Origin: Nocardia sp. NBC_00565
GTDB lineage: Bacteria; Actinomycetota; Actinomycetes; Mycobacteriales; Mycobacteriaceae
DNA: 64,000 nt
NCBI RefSeq assembly: GCF_036345915.1
Contig: NZ_CP107785.1
Coordinates: 3,596,001 to 3,660,000, forward strand
Direction: 5' to 3'
The position numbers were made by a program, and so were the translations under genes. A model generated the notes under the pieces. It was not told where the DNA came from and searched no databases. It saw only the letters and a list, made by a program, of their open reading frames with translations. Numbering within the stretch: position 1 is the stretch's first letter; every line of letters starts with the position of its first letter. Of the stretch, positions 1 through 9,669 are shown piece by piece.

Positions 1-272
1 TGCCAGGGCACGTCTCGAGGGGCCGGATTCGCTTTCGCGATCGTCTTGAATTCGCTGGATCGTGACACGCTGACGACGGCGGAATCGGTGCAGTCCCGCC
101 GCCGTCTATTGCGGCAGCTCCAATAGGTTTGCCCAACTTCGAATGTCGAAATTCCGGTGCAATGGACAGCATCGTCGAAACAGGTAGCGGCCTACCCGCG
201 TCGATATGTCGAGCCGGGGACAGACTGGCTTCGGGACACGAATCCTCGGAGTCTCCATCTCGGAGGGATGAC

Positions 273-1124
273 ATGAAATGCGACGCACGAGTATTTCCCG
301 TCGTGGTCGCCGCGGCGGCAGTGCTCGGCGTCGTATCGGTGTCGATCGCGGCGGCCCAGCCGTCGACAACCACACCGGTCTCGCCGACAAAGCCGAGCGA
401 AACGACAACCCCGACATGGACGACCTCGACACCGAAATCACCCGGTAGTTCTTCCACGCCCCCGGGATCGACCGGCAATCCCGAGCCCAACTTCAAGCCC
501 ACCCTCGAGGCCGTGCCGCCGACTGCCGAACGTGGCACCCAGATCACCGTTCGCGGTAACGGCTGGCCTTGCGACACGGTAAGCATCGCGCCGGACTGGT
601 CGGCACCGGTGACCAGGTACATCGACCAGACCTCGTTCGATACTTCGGTCGAGGTGCCCGCCCGGGCCGCACTCGGCGCACATTGGATCTCGGTCACCTG
701 TGACGCGGGATCGAGCTACCTCGCCCGAAGGACGTCCGTCGAGTTCATCGCCGCACCGGTCACCACCGAAACCACCGAGCCGACAACCCCGCCCGTTACG
801 CCGACACCTGTCTCGCCACCCGCTACGCAACCACTGACCGCGGCGCCACCGGGCGGCAATGACAAGCGGGACAACCACATCGACGACATATTGGGCCTCA
901 GCGCCTTACTCCTCGCCATCGGCGTGGCGACATTTGTGCTACGTCGGCGGGCCACGCGTCCGACTGAACCGGAGCACTCACAACGCCTGCCGCAGGTACG
1001 CGTGCAGGTGGTCGAGGATATGAGCCCCGCTGTCCGCATCCGCGAAGTCGCCCGCGCTCCGGCCGTACGGGTTTGGGTGTGCGTCGGCGAGCCACAGCTA
1101 CACATCAGAGAGGTTCCCCGATGA
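273..1124 (+). CDS. secreted, membrane-anchored Thr/Pro-rich protein
   Basis: The predicted 283-residue protein has a Sec-type signal peptide (residues 1-27, hydrophobic core VVVAAAAVLGVV, ending near AAAQP). A Thr/Pro/Ser-rich spacer follows, then a globular part (about 70-165) with two Cys that could form an Ig-like or adhesin-type beta domain, and a second Thr/Pro-rich linker. Near residues 205-225 there is a C-terminal membrane helix followed by Arg residues, then about 55 cytoplasmic residues. The ATG at 273 is chosen because GGAGG lies just upstream and the signal peptide starts there; the frame stays open further upstream. It overlaps the next gene by ATGA, so the two are probably translated together. 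I do not recognise the family; a cell-surface role is inferred from topology only. Confidence 0.7.
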   Translation: MKCDARVFPVVVAAAAVLGVVSVSIAAAQPSTTTPVSPTKPSETTTPTWTTSTPKSPGSSSTPPGSTGNPEPNFKPTLEAVPPTAERGTQITVRGNGWPCDTVSIAPDWSAPVTRYIDQTSFDTSVEVPARAALGAHWISVTCDAGSSYLARRTSVEFIAAPVTTETTEPTTPPVTPTPVSPPATQPLTAAPPGGNDKRDNHIDDILGLSALLLAIGVATFVLRRRATRPTEPEHSQRLPQVRVQVVEDMSPAVRIREVARAPAVRVWVCVGEPQLHIREVPR

Positions 1125-1789
1125 CGAATACGACGACGATCACGACGCGGGGGATTCTTTTCTACGGAAGCACCCGTGAGTCCGGGCTGAACGAGTTGAC
1201 CGAACATCTCCGCGAGCGCGGTATCGAGCAGTTGGCACTGCGTCGCGCACCGGCTGTCAGCGCCCTGTTGCGATTATCGGCACTGCACGAGGTCGCCGAG
1301 GCGGTCGACGGACTGCTCCAACTCGACCTGGGCGGCATCACGGTCGCAGGTTGGCGTCGTTACGAACGACTGCGCAGCGCGGCGATACGCACCCACTCGG
1401 GAGGTAGCGAGCAGGTCGAGCTGTTCGAACACGAAATCACCCAAACCTACTGCCCCCGGCTCGATGTCACCATCGACGGAAACCGAGTGGGCGAGTTGAA
1501 CCTCGAACTCTGCGTCGCCTTACTGCTTCAGCCGCTCACCGCTACCGTCCGCGATGGCCTGCTGGTCGCATTGGGGCCGGGTGACTGCACCATCACGGTA
1601 TCGATCACCGTGCCGGAACTAGGGCCGATCATGGAGCGCAAACGTACGCTCCACGTTGCGACCCTGGTCGATCTGCGGCGACCGATACCGCTCGTCTACC
1701 GCCAGCCCGCGGCACCCACCTCACCGATCGGTCGCACGCAGCGGTATTCGCCGGCCACTCGGGGAGTCTCGGAACAGCGGCGGAGCTGA
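1121..1789 (+). CDS. hypothetical protein coupled to the upstream surface protein
   Basis: A 222-residue protein starts at the ATG that overlaps the stop of the preceding gene (ATGA at 1121-1124). It has no signal peptide or membrane helix, so it should be cytosolic. The sequence is a mix of short helices and strands, with a motif-like stretch ITQTYCPRLDVTIDGNRVG in the middle and an Arg/Pro/Ser-rich, probably disordered tail. No family is recognised. Coupling to the anchored protein suggests the pair works together, perhaps the cytosolic side of a surface complex; this is inference from spacing alone. Confidence 0.6.
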   Translation: MTNTTTITTRGILFYGSTRESGLNELTEHLRERGIEQLALRRAPAVSALLRLSALHEVAEAVDGLLQLDLGGITVAGWRRYERLRSAAIRTHSGGSEQVELFEHEITQTYCPRLDVTIDGNRVGELNLELCVALLLQPLTATVRDGLLVALGPGDCTITVSITVPELGPIMERKRTLHVATLVDLRRPIPLVYRQPAAPTSPIGRTQRYSPATRGVSEQRRS

Positions 1790-1975
1790 GCGCGGACCAC
1801 CTCCCGGCACAGGATGCCGATCTGGTCTGTCCTGGCAGAATGTGCAACCAGTTGACCAGGACGGTGCTCGTCTCGGGGAGTTCGACGAGATTTGCCGAGG
1901 GTGTGGCCGGCTCATGCGGGGCGGCGGGCCGTGCGGGTCGAAGGTTGCCCGCGCCGCGGTTCGTCGGCGAAGGGA

Positions 1976-2725
1976 TCACCGGCGGATCGATCGCGCTGTC
2001 AACGCGGCGAGCACCTGTTGGGTCTTGGTTTCGCCGGTCTCGATGTGCAGACCACGTCGACGGACTGCGGTCTCGAATCTGCGTTGTCGGTCGATGGCGC
2101 GGTTTCGTACTTCGGTGTGTGACTCACTGTGTTCGGGAGTGACTCTCAGTGACAGTTCGAGCAGATCGAGGTCGGCGATCCTCCAGCGTTCAGCATCGAC
2201 CTCCAGATCCCCTACGCGCACCTCCGTCCACTTCGTCGACGAGATGGGGCCCATGGCCGAGAGGCGGTCGACCGCTACGCCCGGTGGTGTGCAGCTCACC
2301 AGGAACTGGCGCTGGGCCGGGTCCAGGGCGGTGGTGACGTCGGCACCGAGCATCGTGGCGTCGTGCAGGGATCCGGCCGGTCGCTCACTGACTGCCGAGG
2401 CGGACAGCACCCGGCGTTCTGAGCTCCAGTCTTCTTCGATGCGGTACCGCAGTGCATCGTCGGTGAAGGGGGTGGTCCATCTGCCGACCAGTTGCGAGTG
2501 CAGGCAGGGGCGCAGTTTGACGGTGAGGTCGTCGTTCTCGCCGCTGCGTAGCCGGATGACGATCCGGCTCGACAGCAATGTCGGCGCTGTGTCGGGACCG
2601 GCGGGGCGGGGCTCGGCGAACCAGATGCGACGGTCGATCGCTGGACGGCCCGTACATTCCAGCCGGGTCAGTGCGTCCGCGACGTCCCCTTCGAGGTTGA
2701 CCTTGATTTCGATCGGAGTGATCAC
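1976..2725 (-). CDS. CYTH-domain-like protein
   Basis: The 249-residue protein opens with PIEIKVNL, the short E-x-K strand typical of the CYTH superfamily (adenylate cyclase CyaB / thiamine triphosphatase fold). It continues with alternating charged strands such as RIVIRLRSGENDDLTVKLRP, in which Arg and Lys side chains would line the phosphate tunnel, and later TKWTEVRVGDLEVDAERW. Proteins of this fold bind or cleave triphosphates or polyphosphate in a metal-dependent way. The start is GTG with an AGGAAGG-like ribosome site upstream. The gene is divergent from the haem dioxygenase module and probably has its own promoter in the shared gap. The fold call is fairly good; the substrate is unknown. 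Confidence 0.65.
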   Translation of the reverse strand: MITPIEIKVNLEGDVADALTRLECTGRPAIDRRIWFAEPRPAGPDTAPTLLSSRIVIRLRSGENDDLTVKLRPCLHSQLVGRWTTPFTDDALRYRIEEDWSSERRVLSASAVSERPAGSLHDATMLGADVTTALDPAQRQFLVSCTPPGVAVDRLSAMGPISSTKWTEVRVGDLEVDAERWRIADLDLLELSLRVTPEHSESHTEVRNRAIDRQRRFETAVRRRGLHIETGETKTQQVLAALTARSIRR

Positions 2726-3112
2726 CCGAGCGCCCTTCCTGTTGCTCGCCGCGGGTGCCGCCCGCGATCGGGTAGCACCATCGAAGACAGCGTCGCCCGA
2801 TCCGGGGCGGACCGGCGCGCGTACCGCGCTACCCGATTGCTCGGCGTCGGCACCCGCTGCCGCATTACGTCGACGGCGTCACAGCGATACGGGGAGCAAC
2901 AGCCCGGGTTGCTCGCAATCGAACGGCGCGCCCGCGCGGGGAGGTCGTCGCTACGGAATACGTCGCTCCCCCAGGACTGGCACTTCTGGTGTGGCTATCG
3001 GTGTTTGGAGTAGTCCACTACCCGCGACGGGGTGTCTTCTCGCCCCGGAGACTGGGCATTCGATTCGATCTTGTGCGCGCCGCAGCTCGCGCCAGCCAAC
3101 TGGAGGTTCTCG
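2726..3112. other. divergent intergenic region
   Basis: This gap lies between the left-pointing CYTH gene and the right-pointing dioxygenase gene and should hold both promoters. I see no clear palindrome, RNA gene or conserved reading frame. The GGAGG at 3102-3106 serves the dioxygenase start at 3113. Confidence 0.4.
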
Positions 3113-4990
3113 ATGGTCAGGGCAAAGTCGATGATTCCGCCGCCGGTGACCGCTACGCCGCCGCCTCGGTCGGCCCGTCGCCTGTCGCCCGTGGCCCGCT
3201 TGTTGGTGGCGGTTGCCGAGGCGCTCGACCGCGGCGTCGGCTGGTTCAGGTTGCCCACCCCGGTGGGGTTGGCTGTCCTTGTCGGCCTGCGCAGTCGGCT
3301 GCGGTCGGAGAATCTCTTCGACACCGGTGCCCATCCGGCCGGGCCGCTGCCCACTGACGGGTCTGCCGTCGATGAACACCTGCGTGCACGTACCGTCAAC
3401 GGGACCTACAACAGTCTCGACGAGCCCCGTGTGGGTTCAGTCGGCTGCCGGTTCGGGCGCAACGTCCCGCTGAAATACACCTACCCGGAAGATTCCGACC
3501 GGGTACTGGAACCCAACCCGAGGCTCATCAGTCAGGATCTGTTGACCCGCGACCGATTCCAGCCAGCGACCACCTTGAATCTATTGGCGGCGGCCTGGAT
3601 TCAATTCGAGGTCCACGATTGGCTCAGCCACGGCGAAGCCGACACCGAGCCCTGGACGGTTCTGCTGCCCGATCGTGATCCGTGGCCGGCGCCGTCGATG
3701 ACAATCCCGCGCACCCCCACGGTCCCCAGCCCTGAATCCGGCGGCCCACCGACCTACACGACCGATGACACCCATTGGTGGGATGCCTCCCAAATCTATG
3801 GCAGCACAGCCAAATTCGCCGCAGCGCTACGGACCGGGGAGAAGGGGCGGCTCGAGGTCGACGAACTGGGACTACCGCCGCTGGATGTGGAGGGCCTGCT
3901 GGATCTGTCCAGTGCGGCGGCCAATGCCTGGGTCGGACTCGCTTTGCTGCATTCGCTGTTCATGCGCGAACACAACGCGATCTGCGAGCGCCTTACCCGC
4001 CGCTACCCGGACATGAGCGACCAGCAACTCTACGACACCGCACGGCTGGTCAACTCGGCGTTGATCGCCAAGATCCACACCATCGACTGGACACCGGCCA
4101 TCATCGCCCACCCCACCACCATCGCTGCCATGCGCGCAAACTGGTTCGGTGTCCTCGGTGAGCGGATCGCTCGCAGGTTCGGTCGGCTCAGCAGCAACGA
4201 AGTGCTGTGCGGCATACCCGGATCCGCCATAGCAGACCACGGGATCCCCTACTCGCTGACCGAGGAATTCGTCGCCGTGTACCGGATGCATCCCCTCATC
4301 CCCGACACCTTCGTGGTCCGCAGCCTGATTGACGACAGTGTCCTCGCCGAGCACCCCTTCCCCGATCTAGAAGTCGCCCACATCCGCGAGCGCCTCGCCG
4401 AGACATCCATGGACGCATTGTTCTACTCCTTCGGCCGCGCCCACCCCGGTGCTCTGACCCTGCACAACTATCCGGGCCACCTACAGAAACTTGCTCGCCC
4501 CGGCCACCCGCTGATGGACCTCGCGACCGTGGACATCTTGCGGGTCCGTGAACGGGGAGTGCCGCGCTACAACGAGTTCCGCCGCCAGCTGCGCCTACCA
4601 CCCGCCGCTTCGTTCGAGGAATTGACCGACAACCCGGGGTGGGCGCGTGAACTCGAGCGGGTCTATGGCGATGTGGAACGTGTCGACCTCATGGTCGGGC
4701 TCTACGCCGAGCCCAAACCACCTGGATTCGGCTTCAGCGACACCGCATTCCGGGTATTCGTGCTGATGGCCTCGCGACGGCTGTCGGGTGATCGGTTCTT
4801 CACCACCGACTTCCGGCCCGAGATCTACACCGAGGCCGGTATGGCGTGGGTACGCGACAACACCATGCGCAGCGTCCTGCTGCGTCACTTCCCCACCTTG
4901 GCGCCCGCTCTCGACGGTGTCACCAACCCCTTCGCGCCGTGGCACAGCGTCGACCCGCCGCAGGAGCAGGAAAGGAAACGACCGCGATGA
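3113..4990 (+). CDS. haem-dependent fatty-acid dioxygenase-like protein (animal peroxidase / PGHS / alpha-DOX superfamily)
   Basis: The 625-residue protein belongs to the animal haem peroxidase superfamily. The distal haem region reads QFEVHDWLSHG (His168), close to the HDW motif of plant alpha-dioxygenases. The proximal region reads VYRMHPLIPD. It matches the prostaglandin synthase pattern Tyr-x-x-His, which places a candidate radical Tyr390 three residues before ligand His393. A downstream block FYSFGRAHPGALTLHNYP is also typical of this clade. Keeping the radical tyrosine suggests fatty-acid oxygenation rather than plain peroxidase activity. The ATG at 3113 has GGAGG in good register; an ATG at 3032 lacks one. 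The stop overlaps the catalase-related gene by ATGA, so the product hydroperoxide may pass to that partner. Substrate is inferred. Confidence 0.85.
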   Translation: MVRAKSMIPPPVTATPPPRSARRLSPVARLLVAVAEALDRGVGWFRLPTPVGLAVLVGLRSRLRSENLFDTGAHPAGPLPTDGSAVDEHLRARTVNGTYNSLDEPRVGSVGCRFGRNVPLKYTYPEDSDRVLEPNPRLISQDLLTRDRFQPATTLNLLAAAWIQFEVHDWLSHGEADTEPWTVLLPDRDPWPAPSMTIPRTPTVPSPESGGPPTYTTDDTHWWDASQIYGSTAKFAAALRTGEKGRLEVDELGLPPLDVEGLLDLSSAAANAWVGLALLHSLFMREHNAICERLTRRYPDMSDQQLYDTARLVNSALIAKIHTIDWTPAIIAHPTTIAAMRANWFGVLGERIARRFGRLSSNEVLCGIPGSAIADHGIPYSLTEEFVAVYRMHPLIPDTFVVRSLIDDSVLAEHPFPDLEVAHIRERLAETSMDALFYSFGRAHPGALTLHNYPGHLQKLARPGHPLMDLATVDILRVRERGVPRYNEFRRQLRLPPAASFEELTDNPGWARELERVYGDVERVDLMVGLYAEPKPPGFGFSDTAFRVFVLMASRRLSGDRFFTTDFRPEIYTEAGMAWVRDNTMRSVLLRHFPTLAPALDGVTNPFAPWHSVDPPQEQERKRPR

Positions 4991-6111
4991 CCGACGTGGC
5001 AGCACCACACACGACCACCCGCACCTACCTTCGCTACCGAGACGACCTCGAACAACCGCGCCCCGACGAAGAACAGGACATCGACAAGATCATCACGGTG
5101 CTGCGGAGCAACAACGAACGCGCCTACCGCAAATACAAACACGGCCTACGCGACGCGCACGCCAAAAGCCACGGCATCCTGCGCGGCGAACTCACCGTCC
5201 ACCCCAACCTGCCACCCGAACTGGCCCAGGGCCTGTTCGCCACCGCCGCCACCTATCCCGTCATCGCCCGGCTGTCCAGTACCTCCGGCGTGATCCGCAG
5301 CGACCAGCTCCGTGGCGTGCGGGGCCTGGGAATCAAGGTGCTCGAAGTAGACGGGCCACGCGTGCTGCCCGGCGACGAGGCCACCACGCAGGACTTCATC
5401 ATGGTCACCCACCGTGAATTCCTCTTCGCCGACGCCCACGCCTACCTCACCCGGGGAATGCCCACCGCGTGGGTGCTGGCCCGCCTGCCCGACCCCGTCC
5501 TGAGGACGGGCAGCGCGATCCTTTCCGCGCTCGACAAGCACGTGTTGCGGCGTATCGGACATCCCCTGCCACCCAACCTGAACGTGTTCGTGCGACCCAA
5601 CACCCACATCCTGGGCGAAACCTTCTACTCCTCGGCGCCTCTGCGCTACGGCGACTACATCGCCAAACTCCTCTACATCCCGGTCTCACCGGAAGCCAGC
5701 GCATTGCAGGGCCAGCCGGTGGGCCGCGACGCGGGCATCAACGCCCACCAGGACATGGTCGTCGACTTCTTCGCCTCCCACAGCGCCGCATATGAGCTTC
5801 GCGTGCAGCTGTGCACCGACCCGGACACCATGCCGATCGAGGACGCCACCGTCGCCTGGCCCGAAACCGAGTCACCACACCGCACCGTCGCTACCATCCG
5901 CTTCGACATCCAAGACCCCTACACCCCGCAACGACGCGCGTTCGGCGACGACGTACTGTCCTTCAACTCCTGGCGCGGCCTCGACGCCCACCGGCCACTG
6001 GGATCGATCAACCGGCTCAAACAACGCGTGTACGAGGCATCCAGCAACTACCGCCACAATGTCAACAACGCCCCCCGCCTCGAACCCACGCCCGACCAGC
6101 TTCCACAATGA
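4987..6111 (+). CDS. catalase-related haem protein (catalase family peroxidase)
   Basis: A 374-residue member of the minimal catalase family. The distal histidine motif is DAHAKSHG (His58), equivalent to the catalase HAKG block. The proximal tyrosine probably lies in RVYEASSNYR near the C terminus. It lacks the extra C-terminal domains of large catalases. Relatives include allene oxide synthase-type and peroxidase-type haem proteins that rearrange or reduce fatty-acid hydroperoxides. Translation starts at the ATG overlapping the dioxygenase stop, so both proteins are made in a fixed ratio. Together they form a plausible oxylipin pathway: dioxygenase makes a hydroperoxide and this enzyme converts it. 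No signal peptide is seen, so it should act in the cytosol. Confidence 0.85.
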   Translation: MTDVAAPHTTTRTYLRYRDDLEQPRPDEEQDIDKIITVLRSNNERAYRKYKHGLRDAHAKSHGILRGELTVHPNLPPELAQGLFATAATYPVIARLSSTSGVIRSDQLRGVRGLGIKVLEVDGPRVLPGDEATTQDFIMVTHREFLFADAHAYLTRGMPTAWVLARLPDPVLRTGSAILSALDKHVLRRIGHPLPPNLNVFVRPNTHILGETFYSSAPLRYGDYIAKLLYIPVSPEASALQGQPVGRDAGINAHQDMVVDFFASHSAAYELRVQLCTDPDTMPIEDATVAWPETESPHRTVATIRFDIQDPYTPQRRAFGDDVLSFNSWRGLDAHRPLGSINRLKQRVYEASSNYRHNVNNAPRLEPTPDQLPQ

Positions 6112-6236
6112 CCACCGCACCGCCCCGACACCCGCACCGGTCATACCCGGCGCAAGACTGGGCCCGCGCCGACGCAGGGCGCTCGCCAGCGAAAACTCGT
6201 CGCCGCGGCGGCGGACAAGATCTACACTTATTGCTC

Positions 6237-8837
6237 ATGGGGGACCGCTGGCAGCTGCTGGATCGCCCCGCCGAATACGAGGCGGTTCGTACAGCGTTGA
6301 CGAGCAGTGACATCGGCGGTGTCGTACTGGTCGGTGCCGCCGGCGTCGGTAAGACCACCCTCGCCCGGCTCGTCACCTTGGCGCTTGACTCTCCCGTGCG
6401 GTGGGCGGCTTGCACCGAGTCATCTCAGGCCATCCCCTTGGGTGTATTCGCGCCATGGATCGCCCCGTCGGCCTCGCGCGATCCCATCGCTCTGCTGTGC
6501 TCGGCGCGGGAAAACCTTCTCGCCCAACAAGGCACCGTGATAGGAGTCGATGACGCGTATCTGCTCGACAAACTCTCTGCGACCCTGCTGCACCAGATCG
6601 CCGTCGACCGCAGCGCTCACATCGTGGCTACCGTCCGCACCGGTGAACCCGTCCCCGACGCAGTCACATCGTTGTGGAAGGACGGCTACCTCGAACGTCT
6701 CGAACTGAAGCCGCTGACCAAACAACAGTGCGTCGGCCTCGTCGAGACGGTCCTGAGCGGCATCCTCGAAGGCCTCAGCGCTGACGTCATGTGGGAATCC
6801 TCGGGTGGAAACCCTCTGTTCCTACGCAACATGGTCGAAGGTGCGGTCGAGGCAGGCACCCTGACGGAAGTCAACGGGGTCTGGCAACTGCGAGGACCGA
6901 CCGCGGTGCCCTCCGGGATGGCCGCACTGCTCGACGGGCGGCTCGCCCGCGTGAGCGAGCCGGTCCTGGACGCACTGAAGATGCTGGCCCTCTACGAGCC
7001 ACTCGACATCGACGTCCTCACCGACCTCGTCGGCGAGGACGCCGTCGATGCCGCCGAGATCGCCGGCCTTATCCGCACCAGCCGTGACGGCTGGTGCGTC
7101 AGTGCCCGGTTCAGCCACCCACTACTCGGTGAGGTAGTGCGCCGACGGATCGGCACGGCCGCTGCACGCACGCGCCGGGGCCGCATCGTCGAGATGTTGC
7201 GCGACAAGGATCTCAGCACCGCCGCCCACCGGATCCGATTGGCACAACTATGCGTCGACAGTAGCCAGCCCATCGACAACGAACTGTTGATCACCGCCGC
7301 CAAAGACGCTGTCGCCCTGTCCAACCTGCCGCTAGGCGAACGCCTCGCGCGCGCCGCCTGTGACCGCGGCGGCGGGCTACCCGCAGCCGAACTGCTCTCG
7401 CGGGCCCTGCTGTGGCAGGGCAGGCCGCTCGAAGCCGACGAGATCCTCGCAGACTTCGATCCCGATCGACTCGATCAACTTCAACTCGTCCAATGGGGTA
7501 TTCCGCGCGCCAGCCTGCTGTTCTGGTGCCTGGGTGATGTCGAACGCGGCCACGAAATATTGGACCTGCTCGGCGACCGCGTCGAACATCCCGCGCTGCA
7601 CCTGATCGTCGATGCCGCGAACGCGGCAATGGCGGTACACGAGAACAAGATCGCTGCCGGTATCGAGGCCGCCGAAAGTGTGCTCGATGACCCGAACTCG
7701 CCGAAACAAGCTATCGACTGGGCGGCGTTCGCCCTCGGCCTTGCGATGCCGGTCGCCGGGCGCGGCGCAGACTTCGCGCCGATAGCGGCCCGGAGCCAGG
7801 CCCAGCAGAAAGCCACCGACGGCATGATCCGGGTGATGGTGCGCTACGGCGACGTGCTGGCACTGACTATCATCGGCGAACTCGACCTCGCCGAGCAGCG
7901 GGCCAACGAATATAGCGAGTTCTCCTCCGCCGCACAGTTTCTCGGCTGGGCGATCGCCAAAATCGCCGGCGGTGTCGTAGCCACGTACCGCGGCCGCTTC
8001 CGGGAGGCGATCACCGCCCTCGAACAGGCACTGGCGGCACTCAACGCCGAAACCTCACTACCGTGGAAACTGCCGGCGCGCCTATTTCTGGCCCGTGCCT
8101 ACGCGGCGCTCGGCGATATCCGACAAGCCGAACGGGTCATCGGAGACGCCGAGGAACATACCGGACCACACCTGGCCTTGCACGAGCCGCAACGCATGAT
8201 CGCCCGCGCATGGCTGGCGGCCGGGTCCGGCAGTCAGCATTCTGCGGTCGAACTGGCTCGCAAGGCCGCCGACATCGCTCACACTGCGGGCCAGTACGCG
8301 CTGGAAGCCGAAGCGCTGCACCACGCCATCCGATTCGGCGACCGTACCCTCGCTCCACGGCTGGCATCACTCGCCAGCCGTGTACAAGGGCCCGTAGTGG
8401 CGATCTACGCACGCCATGCCGCCGCCTTCCAACACTCCGACACGCACGCGCTCTGCACAGTCAGTGTCGAGTTCGAAAACGCCGGACTACTACTGGCGGC
8501 CGCAGACGCTGCCGCGCAAGCGGTACCGATTCACGACCACGCGGGACAACGCCGACTCAGCGCGCAAGCCGCAGCCCGCGCCCTGGACCTCGCAGCCCGG
8601 TGCGACGGAGCGACCACGCCCGCCATCGCCTCCGCTGCCCACCCCTTGCCGATCACCGAACGCGAACGTGAGATCACCGCCCTCATCGCGCGCGGACTGT
8701 CCAACCGTGAGATCGCCGAGCGGCTGTGTGTCTCGGTCCGCACCGTCGAGGGCCACATCTACCGGGCCTGCACCAAACTCGACGCCGCCGACCGCGAACA
8801 ACTCGCCAAACTGATCTGGGGCGACGTCAAACGATAG
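6237..8837 (+). CDS. large ATP-binding LuxR-family (LAL-type) transcriptional regulator
   Basis: The 866-residue protein has an N-terminal STAND/AAA ATPase with Walker A GAAGVGKTT (residues 33-41) and a Walker B-like VIGVDDAYLLD. A long alpha-helical repeat region follows, and the C terminus is a LuxR-type helix-turn-helix (PITEREREITALIARGLSN onward). Such regulators act as ATP-dependent switches sensing an inducer or partner protein through the helical repeats. The ATG at 6237 is the first that gives an ordinary LAL N terminus about 30 residues before Walker A; the upstream frame runs antisense-like through the catalase gene. It lies 125 bp after the haem module in the same direction and is the obvious candidate to control it, though that is inference. 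Confidence 0.85.
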   Translation: MGDRWQLLDRPAEYEAVRTALTSSDIGGVVLVGAAGVGKTTLARLVTLALDSPVRWAACTESSQAIPLGVFAPWIAPSASRDPIALLCSARENLLAQQGTVIGVDDAYLLDKLSATLLHQIAVDRSAHIVATVRTGEPVPDAVTSLWKDGYLERLELKPLTKQQCVGLVETVLSGILEGLSADVMWESSGGNPLFLRNMVEGAVEAGTLTEVNGVWQLRGPTAVPSGMAALLDGRLARVSEPVLDALKMLALYEPLDIDVLTDLVGEDAVDAAEIAGLIRTSRDGWCVSARFSHPLLGEVVRRRIGTAAARTRRGRIVEMLRDKDLSTAAHRIRLAQLCVDSSQPIDNELLITAAKDAVALSNLPLGERLARAACDRGGGLPAAELLSRALLWQGRPLEADEILADFDPDRLDQLQLVQWGIPRASLLFWCLGDVERGHEILDLLGDRVEHPALHLIVDAANAAMAVHENKIAAGIEAAESVLDDPNSPKQAIDWAAFALGLAMPVAGRGADFAPIAARSQAQQKATDGMIRVMVRYGDVLALTIIGELDLAEQRANEYSEFSSAAQFLGWAIAKIAGGVVATYRGRFREAITALEQALAALNAETSLPWKLPARLFLARAYAALGDIRQAERVIGDAEEHTGPHLALHEPQRMIARAWLAAGSGSQHSAVELARKAADIAHTAGQYALEAEALHHAIRFGDRTLAPRLASLASRVQGPVVAIYARHAAAFQHSDTHALCTVSVEFENAGLLLAAADAAAQAVPIHDHAGQRRLSAQAAARALDLAARCDGATTPAIASAAHPLPITEREREITALIARGLSNREIAERLCVSVRTVEGHIYRACTKLDAADREQLAKLIWGDVKR

Positions 8838-9352
8838 CCGCCATGCGTCGCGAGAAACCGCGACGGCGATTCGGAGGCGTTTGCCCGCCGGTACGTCATG
8901 GCATCACAGCCACGTGGCACGTGCTGATGTCGAGGACACGGAGGTTCGCTCGATGGGGCGAAACCGCGCTCGAAGCACGACGATCTCGAAGCTACACAAA
9001 CTACCGGCCCCTACTCAACGAGGTGATCCGGAAGAATACAGACCAGTTGAATACAAGCCCTTACCCAATGGTCAGTCCTGAAACCCCATCTACAAATTCG
9101 CACACATCCCAGTACCAACCCACTGATCCCGCAGACCCCGTCGGCACAAACGGCTACCCGGTCGATGAGCCGTGTTGCGACCGTGAACGAGTCAAAGTCC
9201 TCCCCAACGGCGCCACGCCAGGCCGCGGGCCGCCGACGGTGTCGCTGCCAGCTGACGGTGTGCGACGGCTCTGCTTCGGGTGAGGCTGGAGCGTCTGTCT
9301 ATTCTCTTGCGGCAGAATGTGTTTCGGTGATTGAAAGGCGCGGTTCACGGTG
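8838..9352. other. intergenic region, no recognisable gene
   Basis: This stretch between the LuxR-type regulator and the broken GNAT gene shows no convincing reading frame, RNA gene or strong hairpin. Short open frames here have no ribosome sites and atypical codon use. It may be degraded sequence related to the truncated genes that follow. Confidence 0.35.
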
Positions 9353-9640
9353 GTGAACGCAAGCCGAGACAGCCCGATGTGGACGCTGAGGCGGGCACAT
9401 CCTGGTGATGAGGCGCGGTTGCGTGCACTGCGGATACAGGCGCTGCTCACCGACGGGTCGGCGTTCCTCGAAACACTGTGCGAGGCAGCGGCATTGGACG
9501 CTGCTGCCTGAGAAACCCGCATAGCCCGCTACAGCCGTCGCGGGCACCAGGTCCTGGTGGTCGCGGAGGACCCAGGCAACTCCTCGTGGGTGGGAATGGC
9601 GGGCGCTTTCCTGGATTCGGAGCGCGACAGCGATGAGTTC
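9353..9640 (+). pseudogene. GNAT acetyltransferase fragment, copy 1, with in-frame stop
   Basis: Reading from GTG at 9353 gives MWTLRRAHPGDEARLRALR and later [16 protein letters not shown], the N-terminal half of a GNAT-family N-acetyltransferase. A TGA at 9509-9511 interrupts it where the second copy at 28.3 kb has TGG. It also carries a 9-nt insertion relative to that copy. The match continues to about GMAGAFLDSE, then the frame runs into a convergent DHFR-like pseudogene, so the acetyl-CoA-binding half is missing. Confidence 0.75.
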
Positions 9641-9669
9641 GATCATCCGCCGGTTGGTGCTGGTGCGCC

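Noticed and set aside
5811..6236. N-terminal extension of the LuxR-type regulator
   Set aside because: The frame is open but lies over the catalase gene and shows only Arg/Pro/His-rich shadow sequence before the ATG at 6237.
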